A stretch of DNA of 64,000 nucleotides from Methylobacterium sp. WL119 (GCF_008039875.1 NZ_VRUU01000004.1:62001-126000), one strand, 5' to 3'; positions 34,304 to 43,423 are shown, numbered from the stretch's first letter. Numbers and translations: made by a program. Notes: a model not told the origin generated them from the sequence alone.

Positions 34304-34867
34304 TCACACCTGCATGATTTCCTTTTCCTTGGACGCCAGCACCCCGTCGACCTCGGCGATGTGCTGGTCGGTGACCTTCTGCACTTCCGTGGCCTGGCGC
34401 TTCTCGTCGTCCTCGGAGATGGCGCTGTCCTTGAGCAGCTTCTTGAGGTGGTCGAGCCCGTCGCGGCGCACGTGGCGGACCGCGACGCGGGCCTCCTCGG
34501 TGTACTTGTGCGCGACCTTGACCATCTCCTTGCGGCGCTGCTCGTTCATCTCGGGGATGCGCAGGCGGATGGTCTGGCCTTCCGTCTGCGGATTGAGACC
34601 GAGATCGGATTCGCGGATCGCCTTCTCGACGGCCGTGACCATGCCGCGGTCCCACACCGAGATCGACAGCAGGCGCGGCTCGGGCACGCTCACGGTGGCG
34701 ACCTGCGCCATCGGCATCGATGCGCCGTAGGCGTCGACCTGGATCGGGTCGAGGATGCTCGGCGTCGCGCGGCCGGTGCGCAGCGAGCCGAGATCCTTGG
34801 AGAGCGCCGTGACCGCGCCCTGCATGCGGCGCTTGATGTCGGCGAGGTCGAAGTCCGGTGTAGCCAT
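34304..34867 (-). CDS. frr: Ribosome recycling factor
   Basis: A 187-residue RRF of normal length, with the three-helix domain pattern [22 protein letters not shown] and the C-terminal [26 protein letters not shown]. It dissociates post-termination ribosomes with EF-G. It follows pyrH after 135 bases in the conserved rpsB-tsf-pyrH-frr order. Confidence 0.97.
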   Translation of the reverse strand: MATPDFDLADIKRRMQGAVTALSKDLGSLRTGRATPSILDPIQVDAYGASMPMAQVATVSVPEPRLLSISVWDRGMVTAVEKAIRESDLGLNPQTEGQTIRLRIPEMNEQRRKEMVKVAHKYTEEARVAVRHVRRDGLDHLKKLLKDSAISEDDEKRQATEVQKVTDQHIAEVDGVLASKEKEIMQV

Positions 34868-35002
34868 TGTCTCAGAGTTCCCGAAACGTCTTCACTGTTC
34901 GTCGGTCGAGCCGGCCCGCCGGGCCAGAGCGCGTCGGCGCCTCAATGAACGAAATCCCGTGAGGCCGCAAACCGCAACGCCCCTCGGGGACGCCCGCCGT
35001 CC

Positions 35003-35725
35003 TCAAGGCACGACCAGGGTCGAGGCCGCATGCCCGGTGAGGATCGCAGTGATCGAGGAGGGCGGGTGCACCGAGCCGACCACGATCGACAGCCGGCTCT
35101 CGCGGGCGAGCGCGAAGGCGGCGGTGTCCATGATCTTGAGGTCGCGGGCGATCGCCTCGTCGTGGGTGATGCGGTCGTAGCGGGTCGCCTCCGGATGGGT
35201 CTTCGGGTCGGCCGAGTAGACGCCGTCGACCTGCGTCGCCTTCAGGACCGCGTCGCAGCGGAGCTCGGCCGCGCGCAGCACGGCGGCGGTGTCGGTGGTG
35301 AAGAACGGGTTGCCGGTGCCGCCGGCGAGCACGACCACCTGGCCCTTGTCGAGGTGGTGCAGGGCCGGCTGGCGCGCGTAGGTCTCGCAGATCGTCGGCA
35401 TCGAGACCGCCGACATCGTCCGCGCGGGGACGCCGGCCGCGTTGAGCGCGGTCTCGAGCGCGAGCGAGTTCATCACCGTGGCCATCATGCCGAGCGAGTC
35501 GCCGGTGGCCCTGTCGATGAACCCGGCCTGCGAGATCCGCGCGCCGCGGATCATGTTGCCGCCGCCGACCACCAGCGCGACCTCGATCCCGGCCTCGATG
35601 GCGCGGGCGATGTCCTCGGCGAGGCCCGCCAGCGTCGGCGGATGGAGCCAGTACCCGTCGGGGGCGGCCAGCGCCTCGCCCGAGAGTTTCACCAGCACCC
35701 GGCGAAACGGCGTCGTCTCCGGCAT
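35003..35725 (-). CDS. pyrH: UMP kinase
   Basis: A 240-residue amino-acid-kinase-fold enzyme phosphorylating UMP to UDP. It has VLVKLSGEALA at the N-terminus, VVGGGNMIRGARI, the GMMATVMNSLAL segment and LKATQVDGVYSADPKTHPEATRYD. ATG 35725 is preferred to 35737 and 35752 because GAGG lies about 6 bases before it. In most relatives pyrH directly follows tsf; here a divergent-strand toxin-antitoxin-like pair separates them, so pyrH must have its own promoter in 35726-35909. Confidence 0.95.
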   Translation of the reverse strand: MPETTPFRRVLVKLSGEALAAPDGYWLHPPTLAGLAEDIARAIEAGIEVALVVGGGNMIRGARISQAGFIDRATGDSLGMMATVMNSLALETALNAAGVPARTMSAVSMPTICETYARQPALHHLDKGQVVVLAGGTGNPFFTTDTAAVLRAAELRCDAVLKATQVDGVYSADPKTHPEATRYDRITHDEAIARDLKIMDTAAFALARESRLSIVVGSVHPPSSITAILTGHAASTLVVP

Positions 35726-35883
35726 CGTCCACCTCATAGGGTCCGGCGACACGGCCGAACCTGATCCAGAACCGAGGGGCTTCTACGTCAGGCCGCCCGG
35801 GACCGTCGAGGCCCCGGAGACCGCTCTCCGCGGACCGTTTCGGAAAAATCGGCTGCCGGCCTCGGATGTCGCCTTGTTGAAGG

Positions 35884-35898
35884 TACGGGATTTCCGTA
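35884..35898 (+). promoter_or_regulatory. Candidate operator of the BrnT-like module
   Basis: TACGG-GATTT-CCGTA is an inverted repeat 11 bases before the toxin start, in the pyrH/brnT intergenic region. Toxin-antitoxin operons are usually autorepressed at such sites. Confidence 0.35.
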
Positions 35899-35909
35899 TC
35901 ATTCGTGGG

Positions 35910-36182
35910 ATGAGCGAGCCGTTCGATCCCGGCAAGGATGCGATCAACCGCGAACGGCACGGCCTGTCGCTCGCGTTCGGCGACAAGATCATGGCGGACG
36001 AGGCCCACCCGATCATTCCCTCCGTCCGGCCGCGGGACGGCGAGGAACGTTTCAAGGCCATTGGTCTGGTCGAGGGCAAACTCCACGCGGCCGTGTTCAC
36101 CTGGCGAAACGGGTGGCCACGGTTCATCTCTGTGAGGCGAAGCAATGCCGGTGAAGGACGAGCCTACGATTCTGGCCTCTGA
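35910..36182 (+). CDS. BrnT-like toxin
   Basis: A 90-residue protein with the BrnT family pattern: FDPGKDAINRERHGLSLAFGDKI, DGEERFKAIGLVEGKLHAAVFTWR and FISVRRSNAGEGRAYD. BrnT is a RelE-fold ribonuclease toxin. ATG 35910 has a weak GTGGGA upstream. The partner begins 38 bases before this stop in another frame. The module is on the plus strand between pyrH and tsf, interrupting a conserved translation operon. Confidence 0.75.
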   Translation: MSEPFDPGKDAINRERHGLSLAFGDKIMADEAHPIIPSVRPRDGEERFKAIGLVEGKLHAAVFTWRNGWPRFISVRRSNAGEGRAYDSGL

Positions 36183-36429
36183 GACCAGCGACCCGGAGGA
36201 TTTCGATGTCCCCGCGACGGCTTTGGATCGGGCGCAGAAGGCCCGGCTGATCCGGATGGCGCGCACGACGCTGGGCCTTTCGCAAGCCGCGTTCGCCCTC
36301 AGGTTCCGTGTCCCGCTCGGAACCCTGCGCGATTGGGAACAGGCTCGGACCACGCCTCCCGATTTCGCGGTCGCCTACGTTCGCGTCATCGCCCGGCATC
36401 CGGACATGGTCGCCGCGGCCGTCGCTTGA
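36145..36429 (+). CDS. HTH-type partner of the BrnT-like toxin (probable antitoxin)
   Basis: A 94-residue protein with an acidic, probably flexible N-terminus (about residues 1-25) and a Cro/C1-like HTH (about 38-70) in LSQAAFALRFRVPLGTLRDWEQAR. Classical BrnA antitoxins are ribbon-helix-helix proteins, so this HTH pairing is unusual. The 38-base overlap with the toxin gene supports a functional pair. The binding half is at the C-terminus, unlike MazE-type antitoxins. Confidence 0.7.
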   Translation: MPVKDEPTILASETSDPEDFDVPATALDRAQKARLIRMARTTLGLSQAAFALRFRVPLGTLRDWEQARTTPPDFAVAYVRVIARHPDMVAAAVA

Positions 36430-36468
36430 GCGAGACGCCGGCGGCTTCGTCGGGTGCCGGAACGCGAA

Positions 36469-36494
36469 GAGCCCCGGCCTTGCGGCCGAGGCTC
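36469..36494. terminator. Hairpin between convergent antitoxin gene and tsf
   Basis: GAGCCCCGGCC and GGCCGAGGCTC pair over 11 bp with one C-A mismatch and a TTGC loop. It lies between the two stops and could serve both strands; T tracts are poor. Confidence 0.45.
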
Positions 36495-36515
36495 CTCGGA
36501 AGAACCTATCATGTC

Positions 36516-36560
36516 GCTCAGCGCGACATGACTCAGCGCAACTTGGCTCAGCGCGACATG
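36516..36560 (-). repeat. Threefold 15-bp tandem repeat at the tsf 3' end
   Basis: Units GCTCAGCGCGACATG, ACTCAGCGCAACTTG and GCTCAGCGCGACATG lie end to end; units 1 and 3 are identical and unit 2 differs at 3 positions. Unit 3 contains the last codons and the TGA stop of tsf on the minus strand, so the end of the gene has been triplicated into the 3' untranslated region. Confidence 0.85.
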
Positions 36561-37468
36561 GCGGCGACTTCGGAGGCGAAGTCGGGGCCCTCTTCCTTCT
36601 CGATGCCGTCGCCGAGCGCGTAGCGCACGAAGCCGGTGAGCGCGACCGGGGCGCCGGCCTTGCCGGCGGCCTCCTTGATCACCTGGGTGATCGTCTTCGA
36701 GCCGTCGTGCACGAAGGGCTGCTCCAGGAGGGTGACCTCCTTGTAGTAGCTCTTCAGGCCGCTCTCGACGATCTTCGCCATCACGTGGTCGGGCTTGCCG
36801 GCGTTCTTCTCGCGCAGGATGTTCGACTCGCGCTCCAACGTGGCGGCGTCGACGCCGGAGGCGTCGAGCGCCACCGGGTTGGTGGCGGCGACGTGCATCG
36901 CGATCTGGCGGCCGAGCGTCGACAGGTATTCGACGTCGCCCTCCGACTCGAGCGCGACCAGCACGCCGATCTTGCCGAGGCCTTCGGAGATCTGGCCGTG
37001 GACGTAGCTCGCGATCACGCCCTTGGTCACGTCGAGCTTGGCGACGCGGCGCAGGTTCATGTTCTCGCCGATGGTGGCGATGAGGTTCTGCAGCTTCTCC
37101 GAGACGGTCTCGCTGCCGCCGGGGAAGTGCGCGGCCTGGAGGCTGTCCAGGGTGCCGTCGGAATCGAGCGCCATCTTGGCGGCTTCGCGGGCGAAGGCCT
37201 GGAAGGCGTCGTTGCGGGCGACGAAGTCGGTCTCGGAATTCACCTCGACGATGGCGGCGTGGTGTCCGGAGGACTCCACGGCGACGAGGCCCTCGGCGGC
37301 GACGCGGCCGGCCTTCTTGGCGGCCTTGGCGAGGCCCTTGGTGCGGAGCCAGTCGACGGCGGCCTCGAGGTCGCCCTGCGTCTCGTTAAGCGCGCCCTTG
37401 CAGTCCATCATGCCCGCGCCGGTCTTCTCGCGGAGTTCCTTCACCATCGCGGCGGTGATGTTGGCCAT
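36548..37468 (-). CDS. tsf: Elongation factor Ts
   Basis: A 306-residue nucleotide exchange factor of EF-Tu. The N-terminal UBA-like part [34 protein letters not shown] and the core motif [11 protein letters not shown] are present. ATG 37468 (MANITAAMV) has AAAGGA upstream; the ATG at 37486 is less likely. It ends MSR inside a tandem repeat. It is 121 bases after rpsB and probably co-transcribed with it. Confidence 0.96.
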   Translation of the reverse strand: MANITAAMVKELREKTGAGMMDCKGALNETQGDLEAAVDWLRTKGLAKAAKKAGRVAAEGLVAVESSGHHAAIVEVNSETDFVARNDAFQAFAREAAKMALDSDGTLDSLQAAHFPGGSETVSEKLQNLIATIGENMNLRRVAKLDVTKGVIASYVHGQISEGLGKIGVLVALESEGDVEYLSTLGRQIAMHVAATNPVALDASGVDAATLERESNILREKNAGKPDHVMAKIVESGLKSYYKEVTLLEQPFVHDGSKTITQVIKEAAGKAGAPVALTGFVRYALGDGIEKEEGPDFASEVAAMSR

Positions 37469-37589
37469 GGCCGGTCCTTTCGTCATCTCAGATGAGAGGA
37501 GCCCGACGTCCAGGGGTGAACGCCGGGCCCGAATGTGGTGGTGCGGATCATGGCGCCCCGGATGGGGCCGCCGCGATCCCGGCGGGCGA

Positions 37590-38657
37590 TCAGGCGGCGG
37601 CCTGGGCCTCGACGAAGCCGCGGGCCTGGGCGACCCAGCCGTCGCGGCCGAAGCGGTCGTTGAGCTTCAGGTCGGCGTCGACCTTGGCGACGTCTTCCGG
37701 GCTCATCGCGGCGATCTGCCAGTAGTGGTAGATGCCGGCGTCGTTGAGCTTCTGTACGATCTGCGGGCCGGCGCCGTGGAGCTTGGACAGGTCGTCCGGC
37801 GCGCCGCGGGGGGCGGCGAGCAGCTCGAAATGCTCGGTCGACTCGGCGAGCATCGCGACGTCGGCCGGATCGAGGGCCCCCGACTCCACCGAGACGGCGG
37901 CGGCCTCGTCCGACGGAAGCTCCTCGGCCATCGGCTCCTCGGAGGCGCCGAGGTCGACGCCCGACGAGCCCTGGCCGCGCGAGATGCCGTCGATGGCGGC
38001 GCGGGCGATCAGGTCGCAGTAGAGCGCGATGGCGCGGCCGGCGTCGTCGTTGGCCGGGACGACGTAGGTGATGCCGTCCGGGTTGCAGTTGGTGTCGACG
38101 ATCGCGGCCACCGGGATCCCGAGGCGCTGGGCCTCCTTGATCGCGAGCTGCTCCTTGTTGGTGTCGATCACGAACAGCAGGTCGGGCACGCCGCCCATGT
38201 CCTTGATGCCGCCGAGCGCCTTCTCGAGCTTGTCCTTCTCACGGGACAGCATCAGGCGCTCCTTCTTGGTGAGGCCCGGGCCGCCGGTGTCGAGGGTCTC
38301 GTCGACCTTGCGCAGGCGCGAGATCGAGCCGGAGATGGTCTTCCAGTTGGTCAGCATGCCGCCGAGCCAGCGGGAGTTGACGTAGTACTGGGCCGAACGC
38401 TTGGCGGCCTCGGCGATCGTGTCGGCCGCCTGGCGCTTGGTGCCGACGAACAGCACGCGGCCGCCCTTGGCGACGGTGTCGCTCACCGCCTGCAGCGCGG
38501 TGTGCAGCGCCGGCACCGTCTGGGCGAGGTCGATGATGTGGATGTTGTTGCGGGTGCCGAAGATGTAGGGCTGCATCTTCGGGTTCCAGCGGTGCGACTG
38601 GTGCCCGAAATGGGCGCCGGCCTCGAGGAGCTGGCGCATGGTGAAATCGACGGCCAT
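37590..38657 (-). CDS. rpsB: 30S ribosomal protein S2 with C-terminal extension
   Basis: A 355-residue S2, about 110 residues longer than the E. coli protein. The S2 core has [23 protein letters not shown] and [24 protein letters not shown]. After an acidic linker a helix-hairpin-helix-like module follows (about 285-355: [35 protein letters not shown]), of the kind also found on alphaproteobacterial L21 and NuoE. It is the first gene of the translation operon. The upstream 200 bases hold two palindromes (about 38709-38726 and 38737-38756) that may be leader or terminator structures. Confidence 0.95.
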   Translation of the reverse strand: MAVDFTMRQLLEAGAHFGHQSHRWNPKMQPYIFGTRNNIHIIDLAQTVPALHTALQAVSDTVAKGGRVLFVGTKRQAADTIAEAAKRSAQYYVNSRWLGGMLTNWKTISGSISRLRKVDETLDTGGPGLTKKERLMLSREKDKLEKALGGIKDMGGVPDLLFVIDTNKEQLAIKEAQRLGIPVAAIVDTNCNPDGITYVVPANDDAGRAIALYCDLIARAAIDGISRGQGSSGVDLGASEEPMAEELPSDEAAAVSVESGALDPADVAMLAESTEHFELLAAPRGAPDDLSKLHGAGPQIVQKLNDAGIYHYWQIAAMSPEDVAKVDADLKLNDRFGRDGWVAQARGFVEAQAAA

Positions 38658-38858
38658 GAGTCTTTCGCTTTCTTTCCGGTTTATGCCGCCGCGGAGGTAG
38701 CGACCGGCCGACGGATCGGCCGATCACCGGAAACGCCCCATTCAGGCATGGGGCCGGCTCCGCGTGTGGAATGGGCGGGGCCTTAGCAGAGGTTGGCCGC
38801 CAGGGCAACGGTATCGCCGGGGCGCCGGAAACCCCAGGCAGCGGACCCGAGGCCGGGA

Positions 38859-39602
38859 TCAGGCGGCGGAAAAGACGTTCGCCACGTCCGCCGCGTCCAT
38901 CACCCGATACGCCCCCGCCGGCAGGTCCGCCGGCAGGGCGAGGCCGCCGATCCGGTCGCGATGGAGCGCGGTGACGTGGTTGCCCATCGCCGCGAACATG
39001 CGGCGGACCTGATGATAGCGGCCCTCGTGCAGGGTCACGGTGGCATGCGTCGCGTCCTCGGCGGAGAAGCCCACCGGCAGGAGCGGCTTGTCGTCGTCCT
39101 CCAGCATCAGGGTGCCGGCGGCGAGGATCGCGTCCTCGTCGCCCTTCAGCGGGCGGTCGAGCGTCACGCGGTAGCGCTTGGCCACGTTGGCCTTGGGCGC
39201 GATGATCCGATGCAGCAGCCCACCGTCGTCGGTGAGCAGCAGCAGGCCCGAGGTCTCCTTGTCGAGGCGGCCGACGGTGGAGAGCGCCGGGTCGCGGCGG
39301 TGCCAGCGCTCGGGCAGGAGCCCGTAGACCAGCGGGCCGGCCTCCTTGTGCGAGCAGGTGACGCCGAGCGGCTTGTGCAGCATCAGCGCGAGGCCGGGGG
39401 GCGGGTCGATGCCCGCGCCGTCGACGGCCAGACGCGTGGGCAGGTCCGGCGTCACGGCGATGCGGGCTCCCGCGTCGGCGAGGGCCGCGCCGTCCAGAAC
39501 GATGCGTCCGGCCCGCGCCAGGCCGGCGATCTCGCGGCGCGAGCCGTAGCCGAGGTTGGCCAGCAGCTTGTCGAGCCGGGCGGTCGGGGCCTTGGCGCTC
39601 AT
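38859..39602 (-). CDS. RsuA-family 16S rRNA pseudouridine synthase
   Basis: A 247-residue enzyme with an N-terminal S4 RNA-binding domain (RLDKLLANLGYGSRREIAGLARAGRIVLDG) and the RsuA/RluB/E/F catalytic domain. The catalytic Asp is in VGRLDKETSGLLLLTDD, and the C-terminal motif is HEGRYHQVRRMFAAMGN. The likely target is pseudouridine 516 of 16S rRNA, by analogy to RsuA. The ATG at 39602 overlaps the rsmC-like stop as ATGA. Confidence 0.9.
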   Translation of the reverse strand: MSAKAPTARLDKLLANLGYGSRREIAGLARAGRIVLDGAALADAGARIAVTPDLPTRLAVDGAGIDPPPGLALMLHKPLGVTCSHKEAGPLVYGLLPERWHRRDPALSTVGRLDKETSGLLLLTDDGGLLHRIIAPKANVAKRYRVTLDRPLKGDEDAILAAGTLMLEDDDKPLLPVGFSAEDATHATVTLHEGRYHQVRRMFAAMGNHVTALHRDRIGGLALPADLPAGAYRVMDAADVANVFSAA

Positions 39603-40519
39603 TTGCGCGCCTCGAACACCTTGTAGCCGTGGGCGGACGCCTTCACCGTCACGGCCTTGAAGGCCTCGGCGAGCACGCGCTCGTAGGGCAGGTGCGCGTT
39701 GGCCGTCAGCCACAGGCTGCCGCCGGGGCGCAAGGCCTCCGCGGCACGGCGGATGAAGACCTGCCCGAGCTTCTGGTCCTCGGCGCCGCCGTCGTGGAAC
39801 GGCGGGTTGGTCACCACGAAGTCGAGGCGCGTCAGGCCGGGATCCGCCGCGCGGATGTCGGCCCAGCGGATGGTGCTGCGCGGGTCGCCGACGTTGCGGC
39901 GCGCCATCTCGACGGCGCGGCGGTCGATGTCGATCAGCGTGAGCGCGGTGACGGCGGGCGAGGCCAGCACCGCGCGCGCCAGGATGCCGAGGCCGCAGCC
40001 GAAATCGGCGCCGCCGCCCTTCAGCGCCGGCAGGGTCGCGAGCAGAAGCGCGCTGCCGGGATCGAGCCGGTCCCACGAGAAGATGCCGGGCTGCGTGCAC
40101 AGGGAAAGGTTGTCGATGTGGCGCGGCGCCCCCTCCTCCAGCGCGGCGGCCAGCGGCAGGTCGCCCTCGGGCCGGACGACGCGGCAGATCCGGTGATGGC
40201 GACGGGCCTCCTCGGCGCTGGTGCAGCCGAGATCCGTCAGCTCGCGCGCCAGCCGCGCGCCGCCCCGATCCTTCGGGGCCATCGCCAGGAGCTCGCCGCC
40301 GGGCCGCAGCGCCCGCAGCGCCTGCGCCAGCACGAAGCGGCGTTCCACGGTGCCGGGCGGCGCCAGCATCCGAACCTGCGCGAGGCTCGCATCCGCGCAA
40401 TCCTCCAGCCGGGCGGACCCGGGAACGAGGGGCGAGAGCTGGACGGCGTCCGGTGGAACCTCGGCGAGCTCGGCCGGCGGCAGGCCGTAGACGGCGTCGG
40501 AGATGGCGGTTTCGGGCAT
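39599..40519 (-). CDS. RsmC-like class I methyltransferase
   Basis: A 306-residue protein with a degenerate N-terminal methyltransferase-like half and an active C-terminal half. The SAM motif GGGADFGCGLGILARAVL and the catalytic NPPFHDGG, typical of RsmC/RlmG guanine-N2 rRNA methyltransferases, are in the C-terminal half. It probably modifies 16S rRNA. ATG 40519 is chosen (MPETAISDAVYGLP); the upstream extension to 40639 is low complexity. Coupled to the pseudouridine synthase gene. Confidence 0.88.
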   Translation of the reverse strand: MPETAISDAVYGLPPAELAEVPPDAVQLSPLVPGSARLEDCADASLAQVRMLAPPGTVERRFVLAQALRALRPGGELLAMAPKDRGGARLARELTDLGCTSAEEARRHHRICRVVRPEGDLPLAAALEEGAPRHIDNLSLCTQPGIFSWDRLDPGSALLLATLPALKGGGADFGCGLGILARAVLASPAVTALTLIDIDRRAVEMARRNVGDPRSTIRWADIRAADPGLTRLDFVVTNPPFHDGGAEDQKLGQVFIRRAAEALRPGGSLWLTANAHLPYERVLAEAFKAVTVKASAHGYKVFEARK

Positions 40520-40692
40520 GGGTGACGGGAATTTCGGGACCGGGCCGCCGAAGCGGCCTTGGAGGATGGGGAAACGCCGCGCCTCGGGCGACCCCGCGCG
40601 AGCGGTTCGGGGGGGCGGCCGGATCGGCACGGGGAGCACGGCGCATCAACACGCGGTTTCGCGCGATTCGAGAAGCCGGAAACCGAAACGGA

Positions 40693-41688
40693 TCAGCCGC
40701 GCGGGAATTCCAGGCCCATCTCGCGGTAGCGGGCCGGGTCGTCGGCCCAGTTCTCGCGCACCTTCACGTGCAGGAACAGGTGGACCGTGGTCTCGGCGAC
40801 CTCGGCGATCTCGCGGCGGGCCGCCGTGCCGATCGCCTTGATGGTCTGGCCGTCCTTGCCGAGCACGATCGAGCGCTGGCTCTCGCGCTCGACGAAGATG
40901 GTCTGCTCGATCCGCACCGAGCCGTCCTTGCGCACCTGCCACTGGTCGGTCTCGACGGTGGAGCGGTAGGGCAGCTCCTCGTGCAGCCGATCGTAGAGCT
41001 TTTCGCGCGTGATCTCGGAGGCGAGCATGCGGATGGGGGCGTCCGAGACCTGGTCCTCCGGGTAGAGCCAGGGGCCGGAGGGCATCAGCTTGGCGAGCGC
41101 CTGCTTCAGCGTGGCGATGCCGTCGCCGTTCAGCGCCGAGATCATGAAGGTGTCGGCGAACGGGATGCGCTTGTTCAAGTCCTCGGCGAGCGCGAGCAGC
41201 TTCTCGCGCAGGATCAGGTCGATCTTGTTGAGGATCAGGATCTTGTGGCGGCGCACGTCCGGCAGGCGCGCCAGGATCGTCTCCAGCTCCTCGTCGATCC
41301 CCTTGCGCGCGTCGACCAGCAGGCAGACCGCGTCGGCGTCCGCCGCCCCGCTCCAGGCGGAGTGGACCATCGCCCGGTCGAGCCGGCGCTTGGGCTGGAA
41401 GATGCCGGGGGTGTCGACCAGCACCACCTGGGCCGAGCCCTCGATCAGGATGCCGCGCACCAGCGCCCGCGTGGTCTGGACCTTGCGCGAGACGATCGAG
41501 ACCTTGGTGCCGACGAGGCTGTTCAGGAGCGTCGACTTGCCGGCGTTCGGCACGCCGATCAGTGCGACGAAGCCGGCCTTGGCATCGGCCGGGGTGCCCG
41601 GCAGCAGGCTCGGGGGGGCGCGCTCCGGCACCGCCTCGAATTCGTCCCGCGGGCCGTCCTCGCGTTCGTCGTGGGGCATCGCGCTCAT
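40693..41688 (-). CDS. era: GTPase Era
   Basis: A 331-residue GTPase needed for 30S maturation. G1 is GVPNAGKST, G3 VDTPGIF and G4 NKID, followed by a C-terminal KH RNA-binding domain with EQTIFVERESQRSIVLGKDGQTIK. It has a 40-residue acidic N-terminal extension. ATG 41688 overlaps the rnc stop as ATGA; a second ATG 9 bases later is possible. Last gene of pdxJ-acpS-lepB-rnc-era. Confidence 0.95.
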   Translation of the reverse strand: MSAMPHDEREDGPRDEFEAVPERAPPSLLPGTPADAKAGFVALIGVPNAGKSTLLNSLVGTKVSIVSRKVQTTRALVRGILIEGSAQVVLVDTPGIFQPKRRLDRAMVHSAWSGAADADAVCLLVDARKGIDEELETILARLPDVRRHKILILNKIDLILREKLLALAEDLNKRIPFADTFMISALNGDGIATLKQALAKLMPSGPWLYPEDQVSDAPIRMLASEITREKLYDRLHEELPYRSTVETDQWQVRKDGSVRIEQTIFVERESQRSIVLGKDGQTIKAIGTAARREIAEVAETTVHLFLHVKVRENWADDPARYREMGLEFPRG

Positions 41689-42491
41689 GTCCGGTCCTCG
41701 CTCGGCCGCTCGCCGGCCCCCTGGCCGGCATCCCGCCCTGCCCCGTCTCCGCCCGGGCCGGCGCCGTCGCCGATGCCCTCGCGCGCCAGCACGGTGCGGG
41801 CGGCGTCCTGCTCGGCGAGGCGCTTCGACGGCCCCTCGCCGACCCCCGGCTCGAGCCCTTCGACGCGGGCGGCGATGCGGAAATGCGGCGCGTGGTCGGG
41901 GCCGGAGCGCTCGACGACGTCGTAGGCCGGAATCGCGAGGCCGCGGCCCATCGCCCATTCCTGCAGCGCCGACTTCGCGTCGCGGCCGCGCGGCGCGCCG
42001 GTCGGCTCGGCCGGGCGGAAGGCGGATTCGATCAGCGCCCGGGCGGCCCCGTAGCCGGCATCCATGTAGACCGCGCCGAGGATCGCCTCGCAGACGTCGG
42101 CCAGGATGGTCTGGTTGCGGCGGCCGCCGCCCAGGACCTCGCCCTGCCCGAGGACGAGGTGCGGGCCGACGTCCCAGGCGGTGGCGACGGCGGCGCAGGT
42201 CTCGCGCCGGACCAGCCCCGCCAGCCGGCGCGAGAGGTCGCCCTCGTCGGCCTGCGGAAAGGCGGCGTAGAGCCGGTCGGCGATGGCGAGGCCGAGGACG
42301 CGGTCGCCGAGGAATTCGAGGCGCTGATAGCTGCCGGCGCGGCCCGCCGCCTTGCTCACATGCGTCACCGCGCGGGCGAGCAGCGACGGATCGGCGAAGC
42401 TGTGGCCGATGCGCGCCTCCAGCACCGACAGGTCGGGCTTCGGGCGGGTGATGCGCCGTGCGCGGGCGGAGGGGCGCGCCTCGTCGGGCAA
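41685..42491 (-). CDS. rnc: Ribonuclease III
   Basis: A 268-residue double-strand-specific RNase with catalytic motif RLEFLGDRVLGLAIADRLY and the second acidic site in DVCEAILGAVYMDAG. A C-terminal dsRNA-binding domain and a Gly/Ala/Asp-rich tail of about 25 residues follow. It processes rRNA precursors. TTG 42491 is the likely start, 9 bases after the lepB stop; no ATG or GTG is suitably placed before the catalytic domain. Confidence 0.93.
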   Translation of the reverse strand: MPDEARPSARARRITRPKPDLSVLEARIGHSFADPSLLARAVTHVSKAAGRAGSYQRLEFLGDRVLGLAIADRLYAAFPQADEGDLSRRLAGLVRRETCAAVATAWDVGPHLVLGQGEVLGGGRRNQTILADVCEAILGAVYMDAGYGAARALIESAFRPAEPTGAPRGRDAKSALQEWAMGRGLAIPAYDVVERSGPDHAPHFRIAARVEGLEPGVGEGPSKRLAEQDAARTVLAREGIGDGAGPGGDGAGRDAGQGAGERPSEDRT

Positions 42492-42499
42492 GGCGGGGG

Positions 42500-43297
42500 T
42501 CAGTGGATCGTCGAGAACAGGCGGCCCCAGCGCACGTGGGCCGGCCAGTTCCAGATCTGCCAGGCGGGCGTGCCCTCGTCGATCGAGAAGAAGATCATCT
42601 CGGCGCGGCCGACGAAGTTCTCGAACGGGACGTAGCCGACGTTGGCGAGGTCGCGCGAGTCGGTGGAGTTGTCGCGGTTGTCGCCCATCATGAAGAAGTG
42701 CCCCGGCGGCACGGTGTAGAGCTCGGTCTTGTCCCAGAACCCGTTGTCGCCGTCGCGCTCGATCGTGTGGTGCACGACGCCGTTCGGCAGCGTCTCGTTG
42801 TACTGCGGCACCTTGGTCGCCTGGCCGTACGGGTCGATGGTCTCGTAATCGGCGATGCGCTCGCGCTTGACCGCCTTGCCGTTGATGTTGAGCACGCCGT
42901 CGATCATCTGGATCTTGTCGCCGGGCAGGCCGATCACCCGCTTGATGTAGTCGGTGGCGTTGTCCTTGGGCAGCTTGAACACCGCGATGTCGCCGCGCTT
43001 CGGCTCGGCGGCCCAGATGCGCCCCTCCGCCTTGGTCGGCAGGTATTCGCTCAAGGGCAGCGAGTACTTCGAGTAGCCGTAGGAATATTTCGACACGAAC
43101 AGGTAGTCGCCGATCAGCAGCGTCGGGATCAACGATCCCGAGGGGATGTTGAACGGCTGGAACAGCAGCGTGCGCACCACCAGCGCGATGAGCAGCGCCT
43201 GGATCCCGACCTTCAGGGTCTCGCGGATGCTGGCCCAGGTCCCCGGTTGCGCCCGGACCTCGTGTTTGCCGTCCCGATCCAAGCGCGCGCGTTCCAT
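42500..43297 (-). CDS. lepB: Signal peptidase I
   Basis: A 265-residue membrane protease that removes signal peptides. One N-terminal helix (about 30-48) precedes the catalytic Ser in IPSGSLIPTLLIGDY (Ser55); the Met usually after it is Leu. The general base is Lys119 in YIKRVIGLPGD, and MGDNRDNSTDSR is the box E motif. ATG 43297 is chosen over upstream in-frame starts. It sits in the conserved acpS-lepB-rnc-era order, 126 bases after acpS. Confidence 0.95.
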   Translation of the reverse strand: MERARLDRDGKHEVRAQPGTWASIRETLKVGIQALLIALVVRTLLFQPFNIPSGSLIPTLLIGDYLFVSKYSYGYSKYSLPLSEYLPTKAEGRIWAAEPKRGDIAVFKLPKDNATDYIKRVIGLPGDKIQMIDGVLNINGKAVKRERIADYETIDPYGQATKVPQYNETLPNGVVHHTIERDGDNGFWDKTELYTVPPGHFFMMGDNRDNSTDSRDLANVGYVPFENFVGRAEMIFFSIDEGTPAWQIWNWPAHVRWGRLFSTIH

Positions 43298-43423
43298 CTG
43301 TCGATCCGTCTGGGACGAGGCCGACGGCCCGCGCGGGCGCTGCCCGCGGCGCCCCACCGTGTCCGTTGCGTCGCGGCGGTCTAGACCAAGCCGGGTTCCC
43401 CCGCAACGCGGCGGGAGGTGGCG

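Noticed and set aside
38658-38858. Known rpsB leader riboswitch-like element
   Set aside because: Two palindromes are visible but I could not match them to a described leader motif; left as unspecified structure.
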